From Schistosoma haematobium (lineage: Eukaryota > Platyhelminthes > Trematoda > Strigeidida > Schistosomatidae), in the NCBI RefSeq assembly GCF_000699445.3, contig NC_067196.1, positions 26,367,116 through 26,431,115 on the forward strand: DNA of 64,000 nt. Direction: 5' to 3'. Within the stretch, counting starts at the first letter, position 1. Each line of letters starts with the position of its first letter. The position numbers and the translations under genes were made by a program. This document shows, one piece after another, positions 22,251-35,212 of this stretch. The notes below the pieces were generated by a model. It saw nothing but the letters and a program-made list of their open reading frames with translations. It was not told the DNA's origin and ran no database searches.

Positions 22251-25200
22251 GTACGATTTTCCTCTTCGTTTAAAATGATATAACTGTTAATCAAGTTTAT
22301 ATAAATATGGTTTTTATTTATTACTAGTTTTAGATATGATACAGTTAATTTTTAGATAAAAGTTGAAAGAATATCAAATGTCTTATTCAAATTTATTTAA
22401 AAATGAACCAGAAACAACGTCTTACATGAACACATCATTTTAACCCTTTACTTCTCAGTTTAGTTATAGGTTAAATAATCTCACGAACGTATTTTTCCAG
22501 TCCTTAAGTTCAAATCCTATCAGTAATGATAAATAAGTGAATGTAATTTTATCTTTCATTTAATACTTAAATGATAGACCTTGTTTATACAAATACATTT
22601 TGAAGATTATTGTTTAGCTTGAAAATGACTTCCGTTTTAAATTCATATCATGTAAAAAAAACTATTGAAAACCAGGAAACACTAGACAGCGGTATCTTTC
22701 TAGTTGGAGACTTTAACATCGCATATCCACCCCATGTAAAATCGATCCCAGGAGTTGCATATTTCGCTACCATTACAATATATTTACGATCATTTGAGGG
22801 TATTTAGTGATTTCCAGTCTAAGACGTAAATTGCTGTTCAGTCCTTAGTTTTCAGCGGTTCCCTAGTGTTATTATTTTTTATGGAAAACTATAGGCATCC
22901 TGTTCTAATCCCTTCACAATTCACCTTAGTGGATTATTATTTATTTCTGAGAAATTACTGAATGAGAATTAATGTAACTGAATTTTATGCGTGATATACT
23001 GATGAACGTTTCATAAAATGAATATTGATCATGCATATTGCTTTATTCGTTTCTCTCCTAATGCCTCACAGCGACAAAACCGTACTGGTCCTTGTTCCTC
23101 CTACGTTGGTAAGTCAGTGAAATCGGTTGGTCGGAAGCATCAAAAGCAATCAAGATCTAGACGTGCTGAGAATAAACTTTACTGCAATTGGCCACAATGT
23201 CCGCGATTCCTTCTAAAGCAGCCTTTTAAACAAATGTAACTATTTGTATATATTAAATAATCCTCTTCTGGGAATTTATGACTGTCAAATTGTTTTTTAG
23301 AAAATGTATAAACCCTGTACAGCTTTTAATCGATGGTATTCTCCCTACCAGTATCGATTTCATTGTTATTTGCATCAATGACATCACTATATAGCTATAA
23401 ATGGTCCATAATGTTCTGTATAAGAGCTCTCTATCGGATCCAGGACTTGATGTTTAGTTCTATTCAGATACTTGTTATCTGCACATTTCGATATCCTAAT
23501 ATATGTGTTCTTTATAATACCATAACTCTATATACATCGCTTCAAACAACAGGGTATTATTGTCTACGGTTCTGAATCGTAATGGTTACCAACGTGTTTA
23601 TTCATAATGGTCTGCGCTTTCTTATTGAGGATATTCGGGACTAGATCGATCAGTTCATGTTGACATTAAAAACGATGATGATCATCATAAAATATTAGTG
23701 GGACATCATTCTGCCCTATAATTATGTTATTGATGAGTCTCAGATGGAACGAAGTCAGTTCCATGGTCTACAGCAAAATATTACAAAATTTGCATATTTA
23801 AGCAGTGTTAAGATACCCACCTAAAACTCTATATGACATCTCTTCAGCCCTTAATATTAACAAAATAAAAGTTAAACACTTAAACTTATGTATAACTTAT
23901 GTATAGTCCTGTAGTCAGTGGTTTAATAAGTTCACTTTGCACATAAGTTGCAAATAATCTTTGGTTTCCCATAATCACTTTTAGGTTGAACGTATATAAT
24001 ATTATCACTAAGCTGTCAAATATTTTTTACTCAATATTTTTATTTTAAAACCAAGTTTATATGATTTCTGGTTCGAATCGGTCCATGTTATAGTCGGATA
24101 CAAGTGTGTTACACTCACCACATTTTGAATTGAAGAAAAAGTGTTTTCAATTTTGATAGCTTCCAGGACGACAAATAAACTTCTCAATTATACCACTCAA
24201 CTGTGAGAACAGGATACTACGTAAATCTGAAATACGGCCGGATTCTGTAAAAAAGAGTGCTAATTACGGAATATGTCATCTATTAATAAGTATTTTTGTA
24301 ATCTCTTCCGTTATAAGCTTATTTTTAATTAGATAAACAGGTATAGAAAATATAGAAAATAGCTATTGTTTACCTCTGTCAAAAATTCATTTATCTAACC
24401 ATTGAGACTGGCTTTTATTTATTTTCGGAAAGTTGAGTTAATTTATCTAGTATCTCACTGATTTAATTGTTGAAAATATTTATATCTATCTACAAAAACA
24501 GTTCAGACATTTAATACTTGTTACATTCTTTCACCTTAACTTTGTGAAATTCTTATGTCGGTTTAGCCCACATTTAATCTTAAGGGTCGAATTTATCATT
24601 ACTTATACTTTGTGACATTTTATTCTCATGATAGATAAAATAATTTTTGTCATGAACTGACATTGTACAAAGTATGGTTAGAAACAATTGAACATTCGAA
24701 AGCTATTTCACTCTTCTAGGGATTCCTCAAATGTATGCACAATCTACTCTTCATGAGATTGGACAGAAAAACCCTCAGATTTCATGATAATACGTTCAAG
24801 CTATTGAGTGGGAACTCAGCTATTTACTTTTGGTTAATTTATTCTGACCACTGTTTAGTGTTATTGCTGTATAACTATTTCACTTCCAATAACATCGACT
24901 ATACCATTCCTAGCTCCTCTTTAGGTGTTCGAGAAATTTGTGTTACAAAAACAGTCACTGATGAGCATATAGTCATTTATTAGTTAGTCTGGTAGAAACT
25001 TTACTCAAATTTAAATAAATTTCCATAAACCTCTATATTAATCAAAAAATTCCGAATTTTGACAGTGAATTTCATTCATTCTTTATCTATTCAAGGACTC
25101 ATTTGAAACGTCATTTACTTTTACATAAAAATCATTTAAATCTATCGTGTTCACAGTGTGGAAAACGCTTTAGTTCGAAAGAAAATCTTAAAAGGCATAC

Positions 25201-28200
25201 AAATGTACATTCAGGTAATTATTTATTTGTACACATATTATTACTCTCCTCCTTTCTGTATTGATGTATATGCAATGTTTGCGCATACACAATCACTTTG
25301 CTTTGGAGAAAAATTAACTTGGTCTGGTCGCCGATTAATTATTTTGTACATAGTTACTAGCTTAAATCCCCTAATATATGTTCATCTAATCATTCTGCTT
25401 ACCAGTAATCCTTATCTCTGAAATTTATTTTGAAATTTGTGGGTCGATTCTGTAAGGAAATGATCATTTTGGTTGTTATAACTGCATACTTTATTGTCAT
25501 CCAGTCTAGATTAATTGTACTATTATGTAACTTAATTAATTACCTCAATCTTATATTGCTCTGAGTGTATACTCTCATTTCTGCATAGGCTGCTTATACC
25601 TTGAATCAAAAACGATAAGGGAATCAGAAAGAAAGGGCCAAACAGATTTGATTGATTGATAATTGTTAGATTTAGTAGTGGTTTGGCTTATACCCTAGGT
25701 GTATTATAAATCAAGAAACATTGGACTGATAGTTCGTTCAAATTTGAAACTGTTCAACAGTACGCACCTTTTTCTTATGACTTTTAATGGACTAATGTGA
25801 TTTTAATCTGGTTGAAAAGGTTGGGCTTATGAAGTGTTGATGAGAGCAGCTGTGATATATGCCTGTAAAGCCTAGCTACCCTTAGCGGAGGATGTTCGTT
25901 GACTCTCTGTCTTCTGTCATTATTGTCCCCGAAGGATCGCCGACATCTAGTCTTAATACCTTGTCAGTAATACAGAGATTCGGCATCCTGAAACATTGAT
26001 TTCGGTGGTTTAGATATGCTTCATGAATGTTGTACTGGACGATCCTACATCGTACGTTGATTACTGATGTTAGGACTGGTTGGGAAACTATTGTGAGGTC
26101 AGTTTATGTCATGTAGCCGTTGTATGGGGGATAGAATAGGGCTAGGATCTATCGACCCATCACGACTCTCGAGTTACGATCCTAGTGATGATGTGACTCA
26201 GTGGTTTGTGACTTTATCAGATATAGCTCTGAATGGAAGCTGGCAGTAATTCTGCTGTGGCTTTCTTTTACATTCTACATGATTAAGAGAAACTCCCCTA
26301 ATTGAAATAAACCTACTTTGATTGTATTTTTGACTGAACTTTATCTCCTATTATAATATGGCTCTTGTTCACTTATTATTTTTGTTGTGTTTCCTTTCAG
26401 CTTCATATTTTTTTATAATCTTATATCATTATCTTTGTAGCGCATACATTTTTAGTACCCTGATGCTCCAGATTTTTCGTATATTGGATAAAAATTATAA
26501 TACTTCCCTGGGTAGTATTTGTTTGTCGTGAAAATTATCTTCTAAATATTTCGGTTTAGCAGTATTTAATGAATGTCTACTTTTATTCTCTTAGGTTTAA
26601 AACCATATATGTGTTCAATTTGTCATCAAGCGTACTCTAGAACATCAGAAAGATCCAGGTGTATGAAGAAGCATCATTTTGAAGATAAATATTTATCTGA
26701 ACAGGATAAACAATGTTTGTATAAAGATGTTTATGATGATTGGAATTCTTCTGGTTTATCTGCTTTACAAATCGAAGATAAAATTAATCAATCTCGTCCA
26801 AGACCATATATCTGTCAAATATGTAATGATCATAGAGCATATACAGATCCAAGTTCACTTAGAAAACATATGCGCTCTTATCATGCACACTTGAAAAATG
26901 AAAAATCTATAACTAATAATGATTCTACCAATGAATCTGTTATGTCTAAATCAAAATTATCTGTATGTTTAAAATTAATTTGCAAATTTAACTTGTTTTT
27001 CACATTTCGGTTAGTTTTACCAAAAGCAAAAAACAAACAACAACTTGGTTTACATAATTTTATTTAAGTTGTACGTAACATTGTTTATTATTATTTATTT
27101 GAACACATAAATATTGGTACAAGAGGGCACCAAATATATATGCGCCACACAAAACAATGAGATTTTGAAGAGAAGAAGGAAAAAAAAGGTAAGGAGCGTA
27201 AAAGAAAAAGAAAGAAAAATAACGAACAGATTAGTGTAATAATAATAATGGAAAAACAGAAACGTACAATCAGAAGAGATCTTTCAGTTAAGGAAGAAGT
27301 AACCACGTTTTACGGAGAAAGTTAAAGAAGGTTACAGCAGGACCACCACTGACCTCTATTCTGAGCCATATCTGATTACGTCTCTAGCCACTGTGTAGCA
27401 CCATCTCTCGGACCCCAGCCAGGGAGACGTGAAGGACCAACACAAGCCAGTCCTTTGCAGCTTTCTTTCGTACCACGACACCATGTCATACACTGACCAC
27501 CTCTCCGCTTTCTCCAACCAGACCCAGAGTCGGCAAATGATGCACGGCGTGGAATTCTCTGGGACGACATTCATAGAACATGTCCAAGCCACCGAAGTCG
27601 GTGTTTCAAGATGGTGACACCAATTGCATTATCGTTTCTGTGCCCGAACACACGTAACATTACATTTTTCCTGTTCACAAAATTATGTTGAAATTTGTAA
27701 ACTTAATACTGAAATAATAAAGTATCTATCTATTAAATATAGAAATATTGAGAATGTGGCATGAATAAATCATGGAAAGTAGTGCATATTTCTCATAGAA
27801 TGGTTATGGAACAGTTTGAACATTATGACTGTAATTATAAAAATGGATTTTTACAATCCCACAGTTATTCATCATTTCATTAAATTATTTATTTAACATC
27901 TAACGTAATACTGACATATATGAATTGCTAAAACTTATCACAAAATGAGTATGAATTCAAATTTATTGTATTTTATCAAAATAAATCTCTCCTTAAGTCT
28001 AAACTTGCCTTATACATAGACAAAGAGAAAGTACTTGTCAATTTTCGATTGTCTAGACGTCAATTTCTAATATGCCATTGTGTGATTTCTTGTATTCGAT
28101 TTTTTATGTGATCCTTAATCAGCATAAGTTACTAGTGAAAATTGTAAGTAGATCTATAATTCTTACATTTATCACCTGGTTCACCTAATTAATGCAGTTA

Positions 28201-31200
28201 ATGTTTACTTTCATAAAATTTATCTCTCTATCCTATTCTCAGCTTCTTTTGCGATATGTAATGAATTTTGCAAACAAGTTGTACTAATTCCACCATCCTT
28301 ATTGATTTCATCTACTCTACAGTTATATTTTTTGGCTGAGTTAGTAGATTTTATTGCTTGATGGAAAATTTGTAAAAAGTTGTTGTCAGGTAGAAGGGGG
28401 AGTTATTGACCCAGTAGCATGCCACAATTATACATCTTGTTGTATTAATATTATTTCTGAAGTTGTATGGGACTTTTTTTAATTTTTTCCATTCTGAACC
28501 AATTTAAAATATAATTTATTTGTTTATGTTTTGCATTACAGAAAACTCTTTCATGTGAAGAACCTATAAGTCTTGTACTCGCTAATTCAACCACTGATAT
28601 AGACGCAGTTGATCCATCTCATTTGTCATTTGATAATTCATTCACTCCAGAATCTAAATCATTAATAATTACAAGTGAATCAGTTTGTCCTATGATTATT
28701 ACTCCATATAATGTTTTAACAACGTCTATGACATCATCAGAAATACCTGTTACTACTAACGTTATGATTTCTTTTAATAATAATAATAATAATAATAATA
28801 GTAATAATGTTATCACGAAATCAAATATTTCAACAAATATTGTTACTACACCTAAGTATCATTTATTATTAACGTCAGATTCTGTTGTATCTTCAACAAT
28901 GATGACGGTGATTTCAATGACATCAACCACTACCACTAGTACTGCTACTACTACATTAAGAAATGAATATGATAGCGATGTTGCTGTGGATTTATGTAAT
29001 TCAGCTTTATGCCTACAAGTTTATTCCGATAAAGTGAGTATTGAAATGAAAATTTCAATAAAAAGTTTGTTGTTTTTCTTGAAGAAGTAGTAAACTTCAT
29101 TTTCGATGACATATAATCAACCAAACAATTACAATTATTTCACAGATTAAAATCATGAGTCAGTTGAAGCTAGACCACCATTGAAAACCTGGAAGCACTA
29201 GACGACCGTTTCGTCCTAGTATGGGACTCCTCAGCAGTGCGCATCCACGATCCCGCACCACGTGGGGCTCGAACCCAGGACCTACTGGCTTCGCGCGCGA
29301 GCACTTAACCACTAGACCACTGAGCCGGCATCCAACACCAGGTCTGTTGTGAGATAGGAACTCACTAAAGACAATGGTGTACGGTGGCGCAACTTCGTGG
29401 ATTGGTTGAAGTTAGACATTAACACCGTCGGATGCCGGCTCAGTGGTCTAGTGGTTAAGTGCTCGCGCGCGAAGCCAGTAGGTCCTGGGTTCGAGCCCCA
29501 CGTGGTGCGGGATCGTGGATGTGCACTGCTGAGGAGTCCCATACTAGGACGAAACGGCCGTCCAGTGCTTCCAGGTTTTCAATGGTGGTCTAGCTTCAAC
29601 TGACTCATGATTTCAATCTGTGAAATTTCTAAAAAAATCTCCACAAAACCCATTCTGATAATTACAATTATATTCTTCTAACGATATTCTTTCTTCAAAA
29701 TTGCCAAATCAAATCTTGCCTAATATTTACTTATTACTGACAACTTTTATCAGTAGTTAGATCTTAGTTTCTGAAAAATACCCATTGAAAAAACAAATAC
29801 TTTTCTACTTATCAGGTAACAGTTTGAAATGTTCATACGATTTACCATTAAACCGTTTTATTTCATGAGAGCTTTCGATCTCACTCATAATACATTTGAG
29901 TTTAAAATTATGCAGTTTGAGTGGCTATAATCTTTTAATTCATTTTGTGCTGTTTGTTTGGATCTTCCTATTGATGTTGAGGACTTCAGTTGATTCGTCT
30001 TATTGGCATATATGCATCCTCTGTGGATCGCATCGATATTTCCTTAAGTTGCGTCCTAGATTCCACTGCTATCCACCACTCATCTTTACTTATAATGCTT
30101 GCGACTTATAACAATATCGAGACAATCCGGACAGGATGCAAATATTCCAATATGACTGATCAATTTTGATCCTAAACATCAATGTGAAAATTCAGACAAT
30201 AAAAAAACGGATTAAAACTCCACCCTATTGCGCAAGCTAGTGGCTCCCAAGGCTCAGTCGCGTAGTGGATAACGCAATAGCGTTTGAAGTGAACGGTACT
30301 GGGTCCGAGTGCCAGAATTAACATCAGCTCTGAGACGCAAGTACATCCAGATGAAAAGTCCCAAATAGGATGAGACGCACGTCCTGGATTCCACTGCTAG
30401 CCACCATCCATCTTTAGTTATGATCCTTATTGTTGATGAGTAAATCAGATTTGGCAATACATCAATCAGCGATCAGTTCTAAAAAATGTAAGTGCCTAAA
30501 GGTTGTTAGAAAAGTGATGAAGTTTTAATTAAGTAAAAGATTCTTCATATAGCACAGAACATCTTTTATGGTAACTTGGAAATTATTGCTACCATCTTGC
30601 ATAGTGAATTTGTGGTTCAATCATCTCGACTTGCGACGATTGCGTTACGGGTTAATATGTCACTTTTTCCTGATTTTATATGAATAACGAGTTAGTATTG
30701 TAACTCATTCCTGTACCACCCGTGTGACTCTATTGTGTTCTACAGTTGTGAGATAATTACTGAGAGCTAAGAATTACAGGGAATCGGTGGATGTCAACCA
30801 AAAAACGACAACTACTATTCACCTGTTGTTTGGTCACAGAGGTATTACGTAGGAAACGTCTGGTATTATTTTTTGCAAATGAGTTCCAATTATTTTCACA
30901 AAGTGCAATGTTGTTTCACAGCAACCTGTATTTACAGTTTGCTGTTGCTGACTTTGGAAAACAGAACAAAATAACATGTTACAAAACGAAGCAATAAGTG
31001 ATGCAAGTGGGTATATCATTGTTGAAATTATGTGAGTTCTGTGTCTATAGAGACATTACAGTGCTTAGAAATATGGATCTTAATTTTGTTACAAAAATTA
31101 TTTCTTATATCGACTTAAAGCTTAGCACACAAATCTGTCTATGGCTTCGAAAAATAACAATAAATGTAGTCTTTCTAAGTGGAAATAATAAAACCTAAAG

Positions 31201-34200
31201 TTGTCTGTCATTCTTATTGTTTTTTCTGTGTATATGTCGATTATTGAGATTTCTTGTGAAAAATAAGAATAATATCTAGTCTATACAGTAACAAAGAAGT
31301 TTACATTACAATTAGTTGCAACTATTTTATATGTAATGTGTCTTTTGTGCTGTTCCACGAAAAAAGAATGTAATCATACTTAAGTTATGTGAAAGTCATT
31401 TATTGGTTAAAGAATTCAGTATTTAAATGTTATTGCTTTCAATTGCCCTCCAACTATTATCACTATGCCTTTAAAATAGAAAGAATAGGTAACAAATTTA
31501 TTAAAACACAATTGTATGAACGAAGAATATTCTTTTCAATAATTTCTCATCAGGTTCTACAATTATAAATCCAGATTAATAATCCATAAAATTGGCCAGA
31601 TTTAAGGCAAAATACATCATCATTTGGAAATTGTAATATGTAAATCAGGAATTGTTTGTTATATAAAATAAAATCGTTAATGTTGGGACGACTAATATGA
31701 AGTGTTAACTTGAATCAGTTTATAAGTGAAATGAAATTGTGAGATAAATTATCAGAATAAATATGGTCAACATGGGGTAAGAGAGAGAGAGAGAGAGAAA
31801 ATATTGTGATTACAAATCGGAAATTGCGTAATATGTAAAATAATTAGATCAAATATAGTAAATTCAGGGGTGGACATTGAATAAATTCCTCAAAAAGGGT
31901 TATCAAGTGTAAAGACAATAATAATAATAATAAGTTTGGGACATAAAATGAACATTAATCAGATTACGTCACCACATTTTAAGATTGATTATTAGCTAGT
32001 TGGCCAGGGTAAAAGGAGTGGCTGAACATACTTCTTTTGGATACAAAGCTCTGGCTTTTTGATCCGAATAGCAATTGCTTCAGCCGTCTGTAGGATTCGC
32101 AGTCTGACGGAATTAGGTAGACTGCTGTTGACACGATAAACTATTGCAAAAGATTGCTCCATGTTGGCTGTATGTCCTGTTTGGACTAAATGGTCTAAGA
32201 TGGAGCTGTTAACAGTTTTGACAACACCTTTGCTTAACCACATGGGTAGGTGCTCACGAGCCCGAATGTACAAATTCCTAGAACATCTGCCAATATAACT
32301 TGCTCCACAGGAGCAGTTGAATTGATAGATACAGAAGGAGGTGGCTAGTCTAGGTAATTTATCTTTCAACCTCGGAGTGATTATTGGTCGTGTGGAAAAT
32401 ACTAGTTGTAGTTTAGCTGCGTTAAAAGTCCTTTGAACTGATCTACTTAACTTAAGTCTTAACATTTCACTCGGCGCGTCACCTCTGAATTGTAAGCGTA
32501 TATATAGAGGCTTTCTATTTACCGTTGGGCATTCTCTACGCTGTCTTTTATTGGCTAAGTTTTTATTTATAAATTTCTCTGGATATCCATTTTCTTTCAG
32601 GGTTGAAATGTACATAAACACGAAAGAGAAGACGATGATTTTTTTGACGTAGCATCACTGTTCACAAATGTTCCACTCAGAGAAACTGTAGAATATATTT
32701 GTGAACAACTTAGAAAACAGGAACTAGAAACGACAATCCCTGTAGAGATCATCAAAGAATTATTACTAAAATGCACTAAGAATGTACATTTCAAATTCAA
32801 TGGGGAAATCTACAGACAAATAGATGGCGTCGCGATGGGTTCACCCCTGGATCCCATATTGGCAGACATTTTCCTTTCTAAACTAGAAAACGGCCCACTG
32901 GCACAAGAGATCGATAAGTTTTCATTGTACTGTCGATATATGGATGATACATTTATCCTTTGTAACGAGAATACGGACTTGATAAGAACACTCGAGCAAT
33001 TCAATACAGCTCACCAGTCCATAAAATTCACATGTGAGAAAGAAAATGGGGGTAAAATAGCCTTCCTAGATGTTCTGCTTACAAGGAGAAAAGATGGATC
33101 GCTAAAAAGAAACATAAACAGGAAAATGACCTGGACGGGTCAATATACTAATTTTTTCAGTTTCGTTCCTCTACAACAAAAAAGGAACCTTATCAAGACA
33201 TTACATCATAGAAACAAGACTATATGCACTATGGATACGACTGAAGATGAAACAAAGACATTGTTTACAACCCTGAAAGAAAATGGATATCCAGAGAAAT
33301 TTATAAATAAAAACTTAGCCAATAAAAGACAGCGTAGAGAATGCCCAACGGTAAATAGAAAGCCTCTATATGTACGCTTACAATTCAGAGGTGACGCGCC
33401 GAGTGAAATGTTAAGACTTAAGTTAAGTAGATCAGTTCAAAGGACTTTTAACGCAGCTAAACTACAACTAGTATTTTCCACACGACCAATAATCACTCCG
33501 AGGTTGAAAGATAAATTACCTAGACTAGCCACCTCCTTCTGTATCTATCAATTCAACTGCTCCTGTGGAGCAAGTTATATTGGCAGATGTTCTAGGAATT
33601 TGTACATTCGGGCTCGTGAGCACCTACCCATGTGGTTAAGCAAAGGTGTTGTCAAAACTGTTAACAGCTCCATCTTAGACCATTTAGTCCAAACAGGACA
33701 TACAGCCAACATGGAGCAATCTTTTGCAATAGTTTATCGTGTCAACAGCAGTCTACCTAATTCCGTCAGACTGCGAATCCTACAGACGGCTGAAGCAATT
33801 GCTATTCGGATCAAAAAGCCAGAGCTTTGTATCCAAAAGAAGTATGTTCAGCCACTCCTTTTACCCTGGCCAACTAGCTAATAATCAATCTTAAAATGTG
33901 GTGACGTAATCTGATTAATGTTCATTTTATGTCCCAAACTTATTATTATTATTATTGTCTTTACACTTGATAACCCTTTTTGAGGAATTTATTCAATGTC
34001 CACCCCTGAATTTACTATATTTGATCTAATTATTTTACATATTACGCAATTTCCGATTTGTAATCACAATATTTTCTCTCTCTCTCTCTCTCTCTCTTAC
34101 CCCATGTTGACCATATTTATTCTGATAATTTATCTCACAATTTCATTTCACTTATAAACTGATTCAAGTTAACACTTCATATTAGTCGTCCCAACATTAA

Positions 34201-35165
34201 CGATTTTATTTTATATAACAAACAATTCCTGATTTACATATTACAATTTCCAAATGATGATGTATTTTGCCTTAAATCTGGCCAATTTTATGGATTATTA
34301 ATCTGGATTTATAATTGTAGAACCTGATGAGAAATTATTGAAAAGAATATTCTTCGTTCATACAATTGTGTTTTTATATAATGGGAATTTTTCAGCAATT
34401 AAAAAATTTATTTTTGTTTGGTCATCTGGATAGTGTCACTATGGTCACATACATGAATGTTCACCTGTATGCTGATTTTCATAGTTTATGGAAATAGTTC
34501 TTTTTCTATTTTTCACTGTTAAAACAATCCTATATGCTTTTGGTTGGTCATATCAAATCGATATGAATCTCTGAACCTAGGTTTCATTATAATTCCCACT
34601 CATCATCAAAGCGTATGTACAGCCTTCAGGGAGCTGGTGCTATTGCGACAACGGATGATTTCCTATCGATTCAGATCAGCTAGTTGTCGCAACACAACTT
34701 GATCGACAAGATTCAGTTAGCCATAAAATCCAGGCAAGCATGGGATTGGTTACTATATAATCGGTGTTCTGTAATAATGAAAGCAGTTAGTATGGTTTGT
34801 GGTGAATCTATTAATTTCATCATGGATACGGTTGTGGACAAACATTTGAAATCTTGCAAACAGTTAAGATGTAATATTTTATCAATTACAAACCATCCAT
34901 TTCGTTCACATCTTTCCGTTGCATATTCTCCGGAGAAACTAGACTCAGTAACATTAAAATACAGGCACACAAAAAAAGTACAGGAGCTCTACAACACTGT
35001 ATTTAGCACACACTATGCGATGACTAGATTATAGCAGTTGTCCTAATCAAAACCTTACACTCTTAAACATGTCGTCAATTGATTGATGTATAGATTGTGT
35101 CATTCAATTTTGGATAATTTAACAATTACAGTATAGAAATCGCAGCATAGAATACGCAACACATG

Positions 35166-35212
<47 letters not shown>

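Larger units (their letters stand above)
31503..34374 (+). mobile_element. Penelope-like retroelement with 1.1-kb inverted arms
   Basis: The body on the + strand encodes the reverse transcriptase and GIY-YIG endonuclease. The left arm (31503-32605) is a near-identical reverse complement of the 3' part (33268-34374), including ORF end, 3' UTR and a GA/TC microsatellite. The unique centre (32606-33267) carries reverse-transcriptase motifs A to C. A partial inverted copy at the 5' end is a known Penelope-like structure. Near identity of the arms suggests a recent insertion or ongoing arm homogenisation. It lies in the last intron of the zinc-finger gene. No clean target-site duplication could be fixed. 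Confidence 0.88.

Noticed and set aside
29440..29515. Possible tRNA gene
   Set aside because: Same reason: tRNA-like head of a SINE with several copies in the window.
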